Shown piece after piece: positions 48,329 to 60,095 of a DNA stretch of 64,000 nucleotides. Each line of letters starts with the position of its first letter. Position 1 is the first letter of the stretch. Made by a program: the position numbers and the translations under genes. This DNA is from Diplosphaera chodatii (Eukaryota > Chlorophyta > Trebouxiophyceae > Prasiolales > Stichococcaceae): NCBI GenBank assembly GCA_032358165.1, contig JAALGY010000031.1, forward strand, positions 992,001-1,056,000, written 5' to 3'. Below the pieces are notes generated by a model. The model had not been told where the DNA came from and made no database searches. It saw only the letters and a list, made by a program, of their open reading frames with translations.

Positions 48329-49139
48329 GGCGGCTCCTGTGGCTGCCGGCTGCATGTGGCCGATGCGGAGCGGACCCAAGGGCTCTGCGTGAGGAGCGGG
48401 GCAGCAGGTGGCAGAGGGAGACGCGGCTGACGTCTGCCATCGCTTCAACTGGGTGAGACAGTGCGAGCAGGAAGAGGCCAGATGGGCCGCGGCACGTCCG
48501 TCACAGCCTTCAGGCTGTGCGCCCAGCAAGTGTGCATTGGACAGCCTGGGCCCCAGCTCTCTGACAGCTACTTGCCAGCGCTGTCACCTTCAGAGAGAGA
48601 CTAGCGCCATGGCTCGGCACAGCTGAAGGATATCTTGTCCCACTTCTTGGTTGCGGTGTGCAGTGTGCAGCATTGCTCCTGCTGGCGACTGTGCCAGTGA
48701 CTCTCGAGAGGAGTGCCCATGCTGCATTTGTGCGTTTGACTTTCAACCTATTGTTTTGTGGTTCTCAAGGTGCTACAGCTGCTGCAGCGCCTCTGCCAGC
48801 ATCACTGGCTCTCGGGAGAGAGGTGCTGCAGCTGCTGCAAGCACAAGTCACTGCTTTGAGACACGGTACACTGCCCGTGTATGACGTCAGGCTGTCAAGC
48901 TTCCCGATGGTAAAGCCAGAAACACGAACGGAACGTATACAATGACCGCTGAAGTCTGATGAAACTGAGCTGATCCCCACAATCAATCATTCACCCCAAT
49001 TGCCAGCCACATCTATGTGTTGGACACCGTCGTTTGACATGACGTTGAGGAGATGAGACCAAACCAGCTTTGGTGTGTATCGCCGTATCAGGCAGGAGTG
49101 CCGCCACTGCTGCACTCTGCATTGCAGCGGATATCACCA
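48329..49139. other. Intergenic, tail to tail
   Basis: Converging 3' ends of the RNA methyltransferase and the F-box gene. One frame near 48658-48945 looks mildly hydrophobic but begins with GTG and has no splice or family support. Confidence 0.45.
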
Positions 49140-51440
49140 TCATGCAATGCTGATGGGAGTGAGCGGTGTGCACAGCGGATGATCCTCCCCCTCCTGATTG
49201 CTGATCTCAGCGTCGCTGCTGGCACCAGCGGTGGTGCTGGCTGCAAGCTCCGGCTCGTCCTGAAAAAGTAGCGCACGCGGTCGTGTCCGCCGTGTCGGCT
49301 GCACGTCCCTGCAGATGAACATGAAGTGACTGCAGCTCGCTGCACGCGGAACGTGCACTTTTCCAGCGCAGGTTATGTTGGCACACCGACCGCGACCAGC
49401 AGCCCGAATATCAGACGTCACTGTGGTGTAGTGCTGCCCTTCGCTACATGGTGATCAGACATCCGATTGCAGCAGCGCCATGTGCAGCGAGTAGCTTGTA
49501 TGTCAAAAAGGCAGCAGACAGTGCCTCTGAACAGAGCTGGCAGGACAGGGTCTTATTCACCAGGTCCGCCCGTGTCAGGTGCTGCTGAAAGGGGTGAGGG
49601 CGCACCAATCGGCGCTGCTGGCAGGGTCGCTGGACGGTGCAGACATGACGCCGCGCTTGCCGGGCCGTGGTGGCAGGCCATGCGCTGAGTGCTGGTTACA
49701 GGGCTGGTCGTGGTGCGGCGTCAGCAGGTTGAAGTGCAGCATCATGGCCGTGTCCATCTGCATGTACGACATCTCGGGTGACTCGAACTGCAGCGGGGCT
49801 ACGGGGATGAGAGATCAGGTGGCATTTTGCACATACATTGTGTATGATGTGTCACTTGCTTGGCTGCTTGACAGTTGCCCCTCGAGCAGCCTCACCGTTG
49901 CACGAAGCTCCTTGCACACGCCAAACAGGTTGCCAATCTCCTGGTGTCGCAGCGTGCAGATGACCTTGAGCTGCGCAGCAGCAGAAGCAGCCGTCAACGT
50001 GATGTGGCGAAAACTGACAAGTTGCCAGCCAGAGGCGCAACACCGAAAGTACTGCAAGGCAGGGCGGCCACAAGATATGCAGTGCAGGGCTCACCAGCAC
50101 GTCTTCGGGCAGGGCCAGCAGTCCATCGCTGGGGCCAGCCTGCAGTGGCCGGGTGTAGCGGCTGGGGCGCTGCCCGAGCTGCTGCAGCTGGCGCCTTCGC
50201 CGTGAAAAGAAGCTGTACAGCTGCATGTGCACTGGGTTGGCAACCGGGATTTGCACGCTGAGGTTGCGTGGCGGCAGCTTGGCACCAGGGCCGCTGCGCT
50301 GCTGCTGCTGCTGCTGCTGCTGCCCCTGCCGTCTGGCATGGCAGTGCTGTTGCCGGAACTGCGCTGGCGGCGGCATGTGGGGTACCCGCGATTGCGGGAG
50401 GCTGCCGCCGCTGCCGCTGCAGCCGCCGCGACCAGGCTGCGATGTGACGGCGCCGTTAGGCAGTGTATCCGAGGCTGCTTGCTCGGCATGTCTGTCCCTG
50501 CGGCAGTTGGACGGTGCGGATGGTCCCAGTGGCGGTCGCGGGAAAGGCCGCTGCGAGCTGCGCTGCGTCTGCACCAAGCTGGCCAGGACTCCCGGCAGAA
50601 TCGCCTTCTGCTGGCACACGGGCGGCTGCGTGGAGGGCTGCTGCGATTGCTGCGGGGCCTGCTGGTGTTGGTGGTGCTGGCGGCTGTGTTGGTGGTGCTC
50701 GCGCTCTCGCAGTGGATTCAGCTGGACGACCGCACAGCGCTGCGCTGCCATCCGTGTGTCACCGTCTGCATCCAACTGCCGCTCATGCGTTGACTCCGGC
50801 TGAGCCGGAAGTCGCTGCTGCTCATCGTATATGTCCGTGTGCCTGGGCATCACAGCCACACTGGCGACGTCACTTGTGCTCATGACGCCCGGTGCCTCTG
50901 CCTCCAGCGCCTCCCGCTGCGGTCTCCTGACGGTATGCTGATCTACAGCATCTCTGTCGGTACATGGGGCCTGCAGCGCGTCGCTGCTAATGTGCAACCC
51001 CGACACCCTGCCGCTGGGTTGGGCCTGCGCCTCTGATGCGGGTGTGAACGCGCGCTCCTGCAGGCTCCAGCCGCGAGAGCGCTTGCCTGCAAACGGAGCC
51101 CCATGATCAGATTCTAATCTGTCTGCTCGCCACGGAGAAGTGATGCAAGTATTCGAGAGGACACGTCCACTGCCATGAGAATGAGCTCAGTCACATCTGC
51201 TTCCTCACTGCAGTACCTGCCATGCGGACTATAAGCAGTGGCGAAGCGCTCGGTAAGCGAAGTTGATCTCGAGGGAAGTCCTGCGCTGCCCCCACTCCAG
51301 AGGCGCAGCCGTCGTCGCCAGGTGACTTGAAATTTGAAATCGCTGCCGCCTCGTGTCAGCCTCGGTGCTCCCGCACGCACCGCAGGTTGTCCGCGCAAGA
51401 TCACAGCAACGTGAATACACGGTGGAAACTGCTCGCGCAT
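49140..51440 (-). CDS. F-box protein with a Gln/His/Pro-rich N-terminal half
   Basis: The main exon (about 51095-50100) encodes a disordered region rich in Gln, His, Pro and Arg, including an eight-residue polyglutamine. It then enters the F-box: DGLLALPEDVLV, continued in the next exon by KVICTLRHQEIGNLFGVCKE and LRATVRLLEGQ. This resembles the small plant F-box group (At1g61340/At4g21510-like) with PEDVLxRVxCxVxHxDLxxLFxVxK. Downstream exons hold PLQFESPEMSYMQMDTAMML (about 49800-49740) and a C-terminal DVQPTRRTRPRALLFQDEPE, ending PLTPISIA at 49140. F-box proteins recruit substrates to SCF ubiquitin ligases; the substrate is unknown. The first exon is uncertain: the main exon opens with GKRSRGWSLQERAF after an acceptor, and an ATG at 51440 is only one candidate. 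Confidence 0.7.
50298..50323. repeat. CTG/CAG trinucleotide repeat encoding polyglutamine
   Basis: About eight tandem CTG units on the plus strand. On the coding minus strand they read as CAG, giving eight glutamines in the F-box protein. The repeat is coding and pure, so its length may vary between strains. Confidence 0.85.
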
Positions 51441-51736
51441 GTTCTGCGGTGGGACTATGGGCTGTTGGTCAAGACCTTCGGCTGAAAGGGCTGCCTCTCA
51501 AGGCTGAAGGGCTCACCAGCCACCCAATGAGATTCGGCAAGCGGGCAGCATATTCCACGAGCAAGTGAAAGCCGGCGCAGTTCAAAGCAAGGCGTCTCAC
51601 GCGCATGTGGATGGTCGCAGCACACATCCTGCAAATGGTACGCGGCTGTCGCCACTGATCCGTGAGCCATCACGAGCCAGATCTGCAGCTTCGGCAGCGG
51701 ACGGACTCGCTGCCCGGCGACAAACAGCAGGCCGCC
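51441..51736. promoter_or_regulatory. Shared upstream region, F-box / BTA1
   Basis: Divergent promoters of the F-box gene and BTA1. The BTA1 start has a strong context, GCCGCCATGG at 51731-51740. A first exon of the F-box gene may also lie here. Confidence 0.45.
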
Positions 51737-54700
51737 ATGGGCAAAGGTGAATGATCGTTTGCTGCACTACATGCCAGATGGTAGACCGATCGAAACATTA
51801 CCGGACGCTCGTTGCCGGGCAAACCGTGCTATCAGGCGCTGTCTGTGCTCCAATCAGAATCCGGCCTCATGTTTTCTGCAGGCGGGGACGCCCAGTATGG
51901 GGCCAAGCGGTCTCGGTCGGGGCTGATCCAGCGCATCAGGAGCATGGACCGCATGGAGAGCCTCAAGGGCATGCAGCAGGACCTCACAGTGCTCAAGTCC
52001 ATCTGGTTCAAGAAGGCCAGTGGCTCAGACCACGCGGAGCGCCTGGAGTCCTTCTACGGTCCACAGGCGGCAGCATGTGAGTTGTGATTCCCCCTGAACA
52101 TGTACTGTGGTGTCCCCGCATGTGTTTCAACGCCGTAGGTCGTCGTTGCTGTGCTGGCGTGCTGATCGGAGTACAAAACTCCCACCTTGTGGCTTTGCAG
52201 CACGGTGAACATGCCGAAGCGCTTGTGTAACGCTGCAAAATATCACAACATGCATTGTGGATGCGCTGGGTGCGTGCCATGTGGGCACGAAGAGCGGCTG
52301 CACCTGCTTCCTGACCAGCGGATGTGTTGCACACAGACGACCGGTTCAGGAGCAGCTTCCTGTGGGGCCGGAAACAGATGCTGGCAGCGGTCGCGGCCAG
52401 GCTCAGACACCAGACAGACCTCGTGTGGGTCGACCTGGGTGGCGGAACAGGGGTGAGCTTCCGATCTCAGATTGCCAGATATTCGCTGTCTCTGGTCGGT
52501 GTGCAGCCCATCACAAACGCTGCGATGCCAAGGCTCAGAGTGCCGTCGGATACATACTGCTGCTTTGAAGCTGTATGATGGCGCCTACGACGGTCAGCCG
52601 AATGCTGAACAGTCATCATGCTGTTGCACATGCCGCCGCGCCTGCAAAGGGCAGGGCACCAAGTTTCTGCCACTAAGTCCGTATTTCAGCGTGTATTGAA
52701 GCTCAAACTGAGCCTATACCTTCTGTTGCGTGTTATGGGTTGCATTGCATGCGGGCCTAGGAGCAAGATAAACACCAGTGGGCGTCTGTTGCTGATCGCT
52801 CCTACAGCGCTTTGGTGGCCCTTTGAACAGCATGTTTGCTGTCAACCTGGGGTGCTGACGAGTCACACATGTTTGTGCCGCAGGCCAACGTGGAGATGAT
52901 GCTGGAGTACCTGCCGCTGTCCCAGTTCAAGGCCATCTACGTGGTGGACCTGTGCACGAGCCTGTGCAAGCAGGCGCGGCTGCGGGTGCAGAACAAGGGC
53001 TGGGCCAACGTGCACGTCATCGAGGGCGACGCCTGCACCTTCGCGCCGCCGATGCAGGCCACCGCCGTCACCTTCTCCTACTCGCTGTCGAGTGCGCCTC
53101 CGCCGCCCCGCCATGCCTGCTGAACCGCAGGCCTTCCTACGTGCCTGCAGCATGCTGTCGAGGTATTTTGCGGACATTGGTCACCAAAATGAATGTCATA
53201 GGCATATCAGGGCAGTGGTCGATGCAAATGACGAGGTACTGACTGTGCGCCTGCCCAACCCCGCAGTGATCCCGCCGTTCCACTCGGCGGTGGACCAGGC
53301 GATCACGTACCTGGACCCGGTGCGGGGCCTCATGGGCGTCACCGACTTCTACGTGTCGTCCAAGTTCGACCTGCCGCTGCGGCAGATGTCCTGGTCCCGC
53401 CGCTTCTTCTGGCGGTGCGCGCCCCCCGCACCAGCACGGCATCCGGCACCCAGCCATGGCTGCTGTGATGCGCTGCATGGACACCACACAGCGTGTCCCA
53501 GCTGGCCTGCACTTTGGGGTTCGTCCCTCCTCGTGCAGCTGGAGACCCTCGCAGCAAACAATCCAGTGTGCAGCACCATAGCAGCTGGCGTGCGTATGCT
53601 GCAGGTCGATCTTCGACATGGACAGCATCGACCTGGGGCCGGAGCGGCGGCAGTACCTGGACCACCAGCTGTCGCGCGTGTGGGAGTGCAACGGCCAGGG
53701 CAGCATCCCGTACGTGCCGTACCTGCGGGCGCCGTACTACGTGTGGATTGGCCACGTGCCGCAGCTCGCCACAGTGCTGTCCGAGAACAAGGCGAGCAAG
53801 GACTGCTGCTGTGCAATTGTGGTGTCACCATAGCTCGCCTGCAAGTTACCCGCAGGGCCGCTCGTCTGCCGGCTGTTACGTCAGGTCGAGCACACCATCT
53901 GGTGATCTGCAGGTGGAGGCGCCGCCCATGTTCCCGCCAACCTTCCTGTACACCCAGTCATGGGAGGATCCGCGCCCTGACATGGAGGTGCGAGGCATAG
54001 TGCATATGCTCCTGTGATCCTTGCGTTGGTTCTCCCTATGTCCGGACAGCAGGGTAGTTAAGGCAGGCCATTCATGTCGCTGACAGAAAGGCCCGCTGCT
54101 GTGCAGGTGCTGCGGGTGGGCAAGGGCGACGCGTGCCTGACGCTGACCAGCGGCGGCTGCAACGCCATCAACATGTGCCTGCAGGGCGCCACCTCCGTCA
54201 CCGCGGTGGACTGCAATCCGGCGCAGAGCGCGCTGCTGGAGATGAAGGCCATCGCCATCAGGTGCGCTGCGCACAGCACCGTCTATTGTTCGCATGTGCC
54301 TTGACACGCTTGCGCCGTTGCCTGCCTGGAGTTTTGTCACGCAGTCATCAAGGTGACTTGGGTGACCGCTGACGATGCCAGTCTCCCATGCAACATGCCA
54401 ACCTCGGTTCGTTCCTTTGATACCACAGGGAGCTGCCCTTCGAGGATGTGTGGGCCATGTTTGGCGAGGGGCGCCACCCCCACATCGAGCGCCTCTATGA
54501 GACGCGGCTAGCACCCTTCATGACACAGGTGCCACCGCTAGCCAGGTGTACCCTTCATGCAGTGTGACAGCCCATTTTGACAGAGGGCGGGTTGCTTTGC
54601 ATACTACATATCAGAGTGCCACATGCGGCTGGTTGGTGCCAGCAGCTCTGGTCGTCAAACGCAGGCCAGCCTGGCGTTCTGGAAGGACCGCCTGCACTAC

Positions 54701-56406
54701 TTCAACAATGGCCTGTACTACCAGGGGGGCATGATAAGCAACCCCCTTGACCTGCTCTGTCTCTTCTGCCCGGAACCTGCCGAGACTCACCTGCATCATC
54801 ACGTCCCGTGGCACTGGGGACAGACGACCACTTGCCCTGTGGCCCGACTGCAGGGGCAGGTGGTGTGGCTGTTCCAGATCCTGATGCGGCTGATTGGGCT
54901 CGGCGGTGTGGTCACGCGCGTGGCCACAGCGCCCACCCTGGAGGACCAGCGGAAAGCGTGGGAGGCCGCCTGGCCGGTGCGTGCTGTGCGGCAGCAGCCA
55001 GAGGGACGACAAGTGTGTCACATTTCATGATGCGTGCGACCCCGACGTTACAGATGATGCATGACAATGTGTGGCTGTCGGCAGGTGCGCCTGCTGCGGA
55101 GCGGCCCCACATGGCTGGTGCAAGCGCTCGTCAGCCTGGTCAGCCTCCTATGCTTCAACAGATTCGTCCTCTGGTGAGTCCTCGCACCCAAGCATAGGGC
55201 CAGACGTCATGCCGTGCTTGCCATGCAAACATGCAGTATTGGATCTGTTGCCCATACATCAGCTATGTGCTGCAGGTTCGGTGGCGGCGTGCCCTGCAAG
55301 CAGTACAGGCTGGTGAGCCAAGTCGTCGTGTGGAATGCGTAATGGCCTTGGATGCGTCATGTGGTGACATTCATGCCACAGGATCAGCATCAGGGTCAGG
55401 CTGATGGCCACGCTGCATACCCTGCAGATCCACAAGGACGGCCTCAGCATTGCGAAGTACGTGGCCCGCACATTGGACGGCGTTGCACAGAACTCACACC
55501 TGCGCTCAGACAACTACTTCTACTACAACTGCCTGACCGGCCGGTGCGCCACGAGCTGAATCGGACGGTCCTTTCGTGCCCAGCCAGCACATCCTGCATC
55601 ACCAAACCCTCCCGCCACCCCGGTGCCTGCCAGCACATCCTGCAATGAATAAGTTGGTCGTCAGTCACGAGGTGGCAGGTGCCAGGCTGACCGTACCTGG
55701 TGCGCGACTACAGGTTTGCGAGGGACAACTGCCCATCGTACCTGGTGGAGAAGAACTTCAACCAGCTGAAGGCCGGGCGCCTGGACGGGCTCAACATCTT
55801 CTCGAGCACCTTCATGGACGCCCTCAAGCAGCGCCAGTACTCCAAGGTGGGCGCCGCTTGGTCGAGTGAGATGAACACGTTTCCGCCGCCAGATTCATGC
55901 GCCGCTGCTCGCAGGGGTCGTGACAATTCACAAGGGAGAGGGGTGGGCTGTGCTTGCTGATGGGTGGGGCCCCGCTGCAGGTGATCCTGATGGACCACGT
56001 GGACTGGATGGACGAGGCGTACGCCAAGTCGCTGGCGGCGACGCTGGCGCAGCAGGTGGTGCCCGGCGGCAAGATCATCTGGCGGTCCGCCGCCCTCACG
56101 CCGCCCTACGCCAGCATCATCGCCGCCGCCGGCTTCAAGGTGGCCGCAACCCGACCCAGCAGCCGCAAAGTGGATGCAGCCACACCCCGCTGTCACCGCT
56201 CCTGCTGTTGCAAGCCTGCCGAGCTGAGCATGCAGTTTGTGTCAAGACAAGCGTGCCGCAGTCCGTCATGCGGCATGCTACACTGAGGCAGCGTGTGAAA
56301 TCTGCTTTGCTGCACATCGCAGGTGGAGCGCCTGCAGCGTGCGGACCAGGTGTTCATGGACCGCGTCAACATGTACTCGTCCTTCTATGTGGCAGTGCGC
56401 AAGTGA
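51737..56406 (+). CDS. BTA1: Bifunctional betaine-lipid (DGTS) synthase
   Basis: The first exon is only ten bases (MGK plus one base); the next joins in phase to GDAQYGAKRSRSGLIQRIRS. The N-terminal half is the BtaB-like methyltransferase: HAERLESFYGPQAAA, SAM motif LVWVDLGGGTG, AIYVVDLCTSLCKQARLRVQ, VIEGDACTFAPP, VIPPFHSAVDQAITYLDPVR, GLMGVTDFYVSSKFDLPL and IPYVPYLRAPYYVWIGHVP. The C-terminal half is the BtaA-like aminocarboxypropyl transferase: LYTQSWEDPRPDMEVLRVGK, CLTLTSGGCNAINMCLQGA, HIERLYETRLAPFMT, FWKDRLHYFNNGLYYQGGM, YLVRDYRFARDNCPSYLVEK, VILMDHVDWMDEAYAKSLAA and a final DRVNMYSSFYVAVRK. From SAM and diacylglycerol the enzyme makes diacylglyceryl-trimethylhomoserine, the phosphorus-free lipid that many green algae use in place of phosphatidylcholine. 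The BtaB-BtaA order is the green-algal one. Confidence 0.93.
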
Positions 56407-57090
56407 GGGGTGACCGAACTAGACAGAGTGTGACAGCGGAGGTTGCTCAGGGGGACTCGAGTGTGAGGTTTTGCAGAGTGGGGATTCAGGCAGCAGGTCA
56501 CCAGCATCCGCCAGGTGTGACACACCGCTGGGCATTTCAATTGACGTTTGCAGGACAGCAGTTTGCTTGCATGATTTCAAGAATTGGCAGCACCACCAGC
56601 ACTGCCATGATGTGGGTGTGCAATGTCAACAATTGCAATGGGTTTCCAGCAGCGAAGGCATGGCAGCCGCCACAAGCCATGGCTATGCAGCACGCGCAAT
56701 GGGCATCAGTCCTATTGGTCCCATGAGCCCTATGACACTCAGCCGGCAATCTGGTGTCAGTGCGAAGTTTTACAGCAGGCTATGTGCACGGCATCCCATC
56801 CTAGCAGGGAACATGCATCAAATCCTCCAGCAGATATCTGGCAAGACAGGGACGAAACCATTTGTCATCAAAATCCCGTGCCAGAGCGAGGACCCCCCTC
56901 AACTTGCTGCTCAACCCGTCTCTGATCCCGTGCTCATGTCACAACTTGATTGGGTATCATGTGGTAGTTGGCCCTGATCGTGCTGCCACTGGCGGTGGGG
57001 CACAGTGCTGTGCTGTACTCAGCAATCAGCACTGGCTCAAACAACAACACCCGCCTTGCACTGGCCGTGCAGTGCTGATGGTTCGCAGCA
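56407..57090. other. Intergenic, tail to tail
   Basis: Converging 3' ends of BTA1 and the solanesyl diphosphate synthase gene. Open frames here have no splice or family support. Confidence 0.45.
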
Positions 57091-59400
57091 TCAGTACAGG
57101 CGCTCCAGGACATAGCTGATCATCATCTTCAGCGACTTCTTGGACTCTGACTCTGGCAGGCAATCCAGCGCTTGGAGGGCCTGCAGCCGCAATCAAAAGA
57201 AATGTCAGACGTGCTCCACAGGCACACAGTGCTGTGAAGGTGTGCTTGGAGACGGTCAGTGATACTGGCAAAGGCTTTCCGATCAGCATGGCACACCCAC
57301 TCTCATGGATCTGTCTGCGGCAACTGCAGGGTGTCTGCATCGACGACAACACGATCACACAGGCACCGCCAAGCTATCGTGGGGAGGCCCGACCCAGCTC
57401 CAGCAGTGGAAGCGCACCTGGTCAGCGTGGCTGCGGGCGAGGGTGCGGGCGGACTCGATGCCGCCGCCGGCGTTGACGAGCTCGATGGCGCGCGGCAGGC
57501 CGCCGACGCCGTTGAACTCGCTGTCGATGAGGTCCCGCAGCTCGCTGCCTGCCTGCGGGTCGCGTAGCGCGTACAGCGCCGGCGCGGTGAGGTTCCCGCT
57601 CATCAGGTCCTGGCCCTGCAGCAGCCACATGCCAGGGTCAGTGCACATTGTGCACAGGTGCATACATCTGCATACACGGAAGTCCACAGGGGGTAAGACA
57701 ACAACGCTACCAGATCCTCAGACAGCACACATCAATCCCACTGCCACATCTGATCACTTCGTGAGACACGAGGCGGGCGCCCTGGGAGCGGACCTGCGGC
57801 TTGCCCAGCTGCTCGGCGGTGCGCGTGAAGTCCAGGATGTCGTCCACCACCTGGAACGCGAGGCCCAGGTGGCGGCCGTACTCGAACATGGCGTCCTTGG
57901 TGGCGGCGTCCACGGCGCTGAAGATGGCAGACGCGCGGCAGCTGGCGGCGATCAGCGACGCCGTCTTGTAGTACGACTTCTGGATGTAGTCCTCCATCGT
58001 CAGGTCGGTGTCAAACTGCGGGGGAAGACGTCAACAGCCTTTGCTCACAGGGTGACAACAGCTGATTCATACCACAAGCACCACGCTCTTGCCGATGTGA
58101 GCCGAGGTGGCAGAGATCACCGCTGCAGATGGCTGACTTATATTTGGCAACGCGGGTGGGGCAATGTGGGGCTCTTACCTTGTGCATTGACTGGTCGATC
58201 TCGCCGTCCGCAAAGTCCGCAATGACCTGACTGATGAGCTTGATGACCTGCAGCAGGTGGGCACACGGGTCAGCAGGGTACAGGTGTATGGATGCACATG
58301 CCACACTGTGAAACACGCCCATACCGCTGTGCTTGGTCAAGTAGCTCGACTTCAGATGTCACGTCTGAATCGCAGACTTACCTCATTGTCCTCTAGGTGC
58401 GCAAGCAGGTAGGACGACCGGGCGAAGAGGAAGTCGCCAACAAGCACCGCCCGCTGGTTGCCGTGTGTCTTGTTCACGGTGGGCTGGCCTGCACACAAGA
58501 GGGAGCATGCTCGGAGACCAAGACCTTCAAGGCTTCAGCGGCACAACTCGCAGACCAGTCGTTGAGAATACCAGACGTTGTCACACTTCCAGTGTGCCGT
58601 GCTCACCTCTCCGGGTATCTGCCTCATCCAAGACGTCGTCGTGCACCAGGCTGGCTGTGTGAATCATCTCAATGATCTCTGCAAGGCGCCTATGCCGCTC
58701 TGTGAGATCACTGCAGCACGGAAGATTGCACATGTCAGGGCGTGGCAGAGGTGGTCATGTCAGGATGATGATGGTTCAATCTGCCGTGAGGGTGTGACAC
58801 TCACAGGCCTGCGAAGTTGAGCCTGCATACATGCATGGTTGCGACTGCAGCGCCCCTGTCTGCCACAGGCAGACTGGCAGCACACCTAAGGCCTGATAGC
58901 TGTAGGGTGGCCCGGCCGACGAGGAACACAATCACGGGCCGCAGCCGCTTGCCGCCGGCCCCGAATATCTGCTTTGCTGCCGCCTGCAGCTGCGGGTTGC
59001 GACGCTCGCCGATGTTCACCAAGTTCTGGTTCATGATGTCCCTGTCAGCGGCCACGGGCGCCGTGACCTCCTGGATGGACACAGGGCTGGGCCATGAGGG
59101 CAGGCCGGCTGGCTGGGCATCCGTCGCCCGCTCCTCGAGCGCCAGGTCGACGCTGCTGCCTGACGTGTCGTGGCTGCCTGTCGCGTCCCGTGACTCTGTT
59201 GCTGGCGCGAAGACGCGGGCTGGACCCGCCAGGCCCTGCCGCTGCCTGTGCTGCTGCGTGCCAAACTCATCAAGCGCCGCCCGAGAGCCCTGCGGGCACC
59301 GCTGGTGCCTGGGACGCGCGCTGCAGGACAGAAACGCGGGTGGGGGGGCGTTGTGCAGCAGCCCCTGCCCACGCATGGCTGACGAAGGCACGCTGTACAT
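57091..59400 (-). CDS. SPS: Solanesyl-type polyprenyl diphosphate synthase, plastid
   Basis: ATG 59400 opens a Ser/Arg/Ala-rich N-terminus of about 110 residues that looks like a transit peptide; an ATG at 59376 is an alternative. The isoprenyl synthase domain then reads [60 protein letters not shown] followed by the first Asp-rich motif [70 protein letters not shown], the second Asp-rich motif [11 protein letters not shown] with EQLGKP, then [15 protein letters not shown] and a C-terminal [11 protein letters not shown]. The closest pattern is plastidic solanesyl diphosphate synthase, which makes the side chain of plastoquinone-9. About eight exons. The second motif is VDDILD, typical of the long-chain enzymes. 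Confidence 0.9.
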
Positions 59401-60095
59401 GTCTGCAACTGGGTCTGGATGATCTTTGGATGCCTCAGTGGCCGGTGGGGTCACGCACTGCACATGCCAGCAGCGACCTTGTTGAGCCAGGAGCTTGCCA
59501 CTATTGTTACATCCCTCGTGTACTTGATGGGGTAGATGTAACCTTCTCAATGGAAGCTGACGTCGGCAGAATTGAGGGGCTCACAGGCAGCTGGCAGCCA
59601 ACACTGCATCTGAGCCACAGGCGTCCACCTGATCTTGCAGCCTGATGGAAGACAAACTTACAGACAAGAGGTTGCAACCGCAGTTCCTTGTAATCACATC
59701 AATGACTCCTCGATGGAGCCGGCACACTGCAAAAAATCAGGGCTCATGCGCTGCGTAACAACACAGCTGCTCATCCATGTGCAAATGCCTTTGCACATCG
59801 TCGTGCCACCACCCAACTGAATGTGCAAACGTAACAGAGTCAAGCACCTCGGCGGTGCATCACCTGCACAGCGCTGCAGCGCACCACTGCCAGCACAATG
59901 TTATAAACGTAAGAAAACTATCATCTGGCAACTGAAAGACAGCCCTGCTCCTCCATCAGCAGGACCGCCCTGAGGAGCGCATGTTGCAGCGCCTCTCGAG
60001 TACATAGGTTTTCTGCAGGCTGCAGTGGCAATGCTCCAGCATGTGCTGCTGGGCTGCTAGCCCTACTGTTGTTGGCACACAAGCCTTGCCAGGCA
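59401..60095. other. Gap between the SPS start and the cyclin end
   Basis: About 700 bases between two genes on the minus strand, holding the SPS promoter and the cyclin 3' region. No supported exon. Confidence 0.45.

Noticed and set aside
48658..48945. Signal-peptide-like small open frame after the RNA methyltransferase
   Set aside because: Begins with GTG, sits in converging 3' ends, and has no splice or homology support.
50225..50803. Plus-strand Cys/Leu-rich open frames over the F-box exon
   Set aside because: They arise from the complement of the Gln/His-rich coding sequence; no start context and no family resemblance.
57305..58225. 306-codon plus-strand frame over the prenyl synthase gene
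   Set aside because: It runs across exons and introns of the solanesyl diphosphate synthase on the other strand; shadow.
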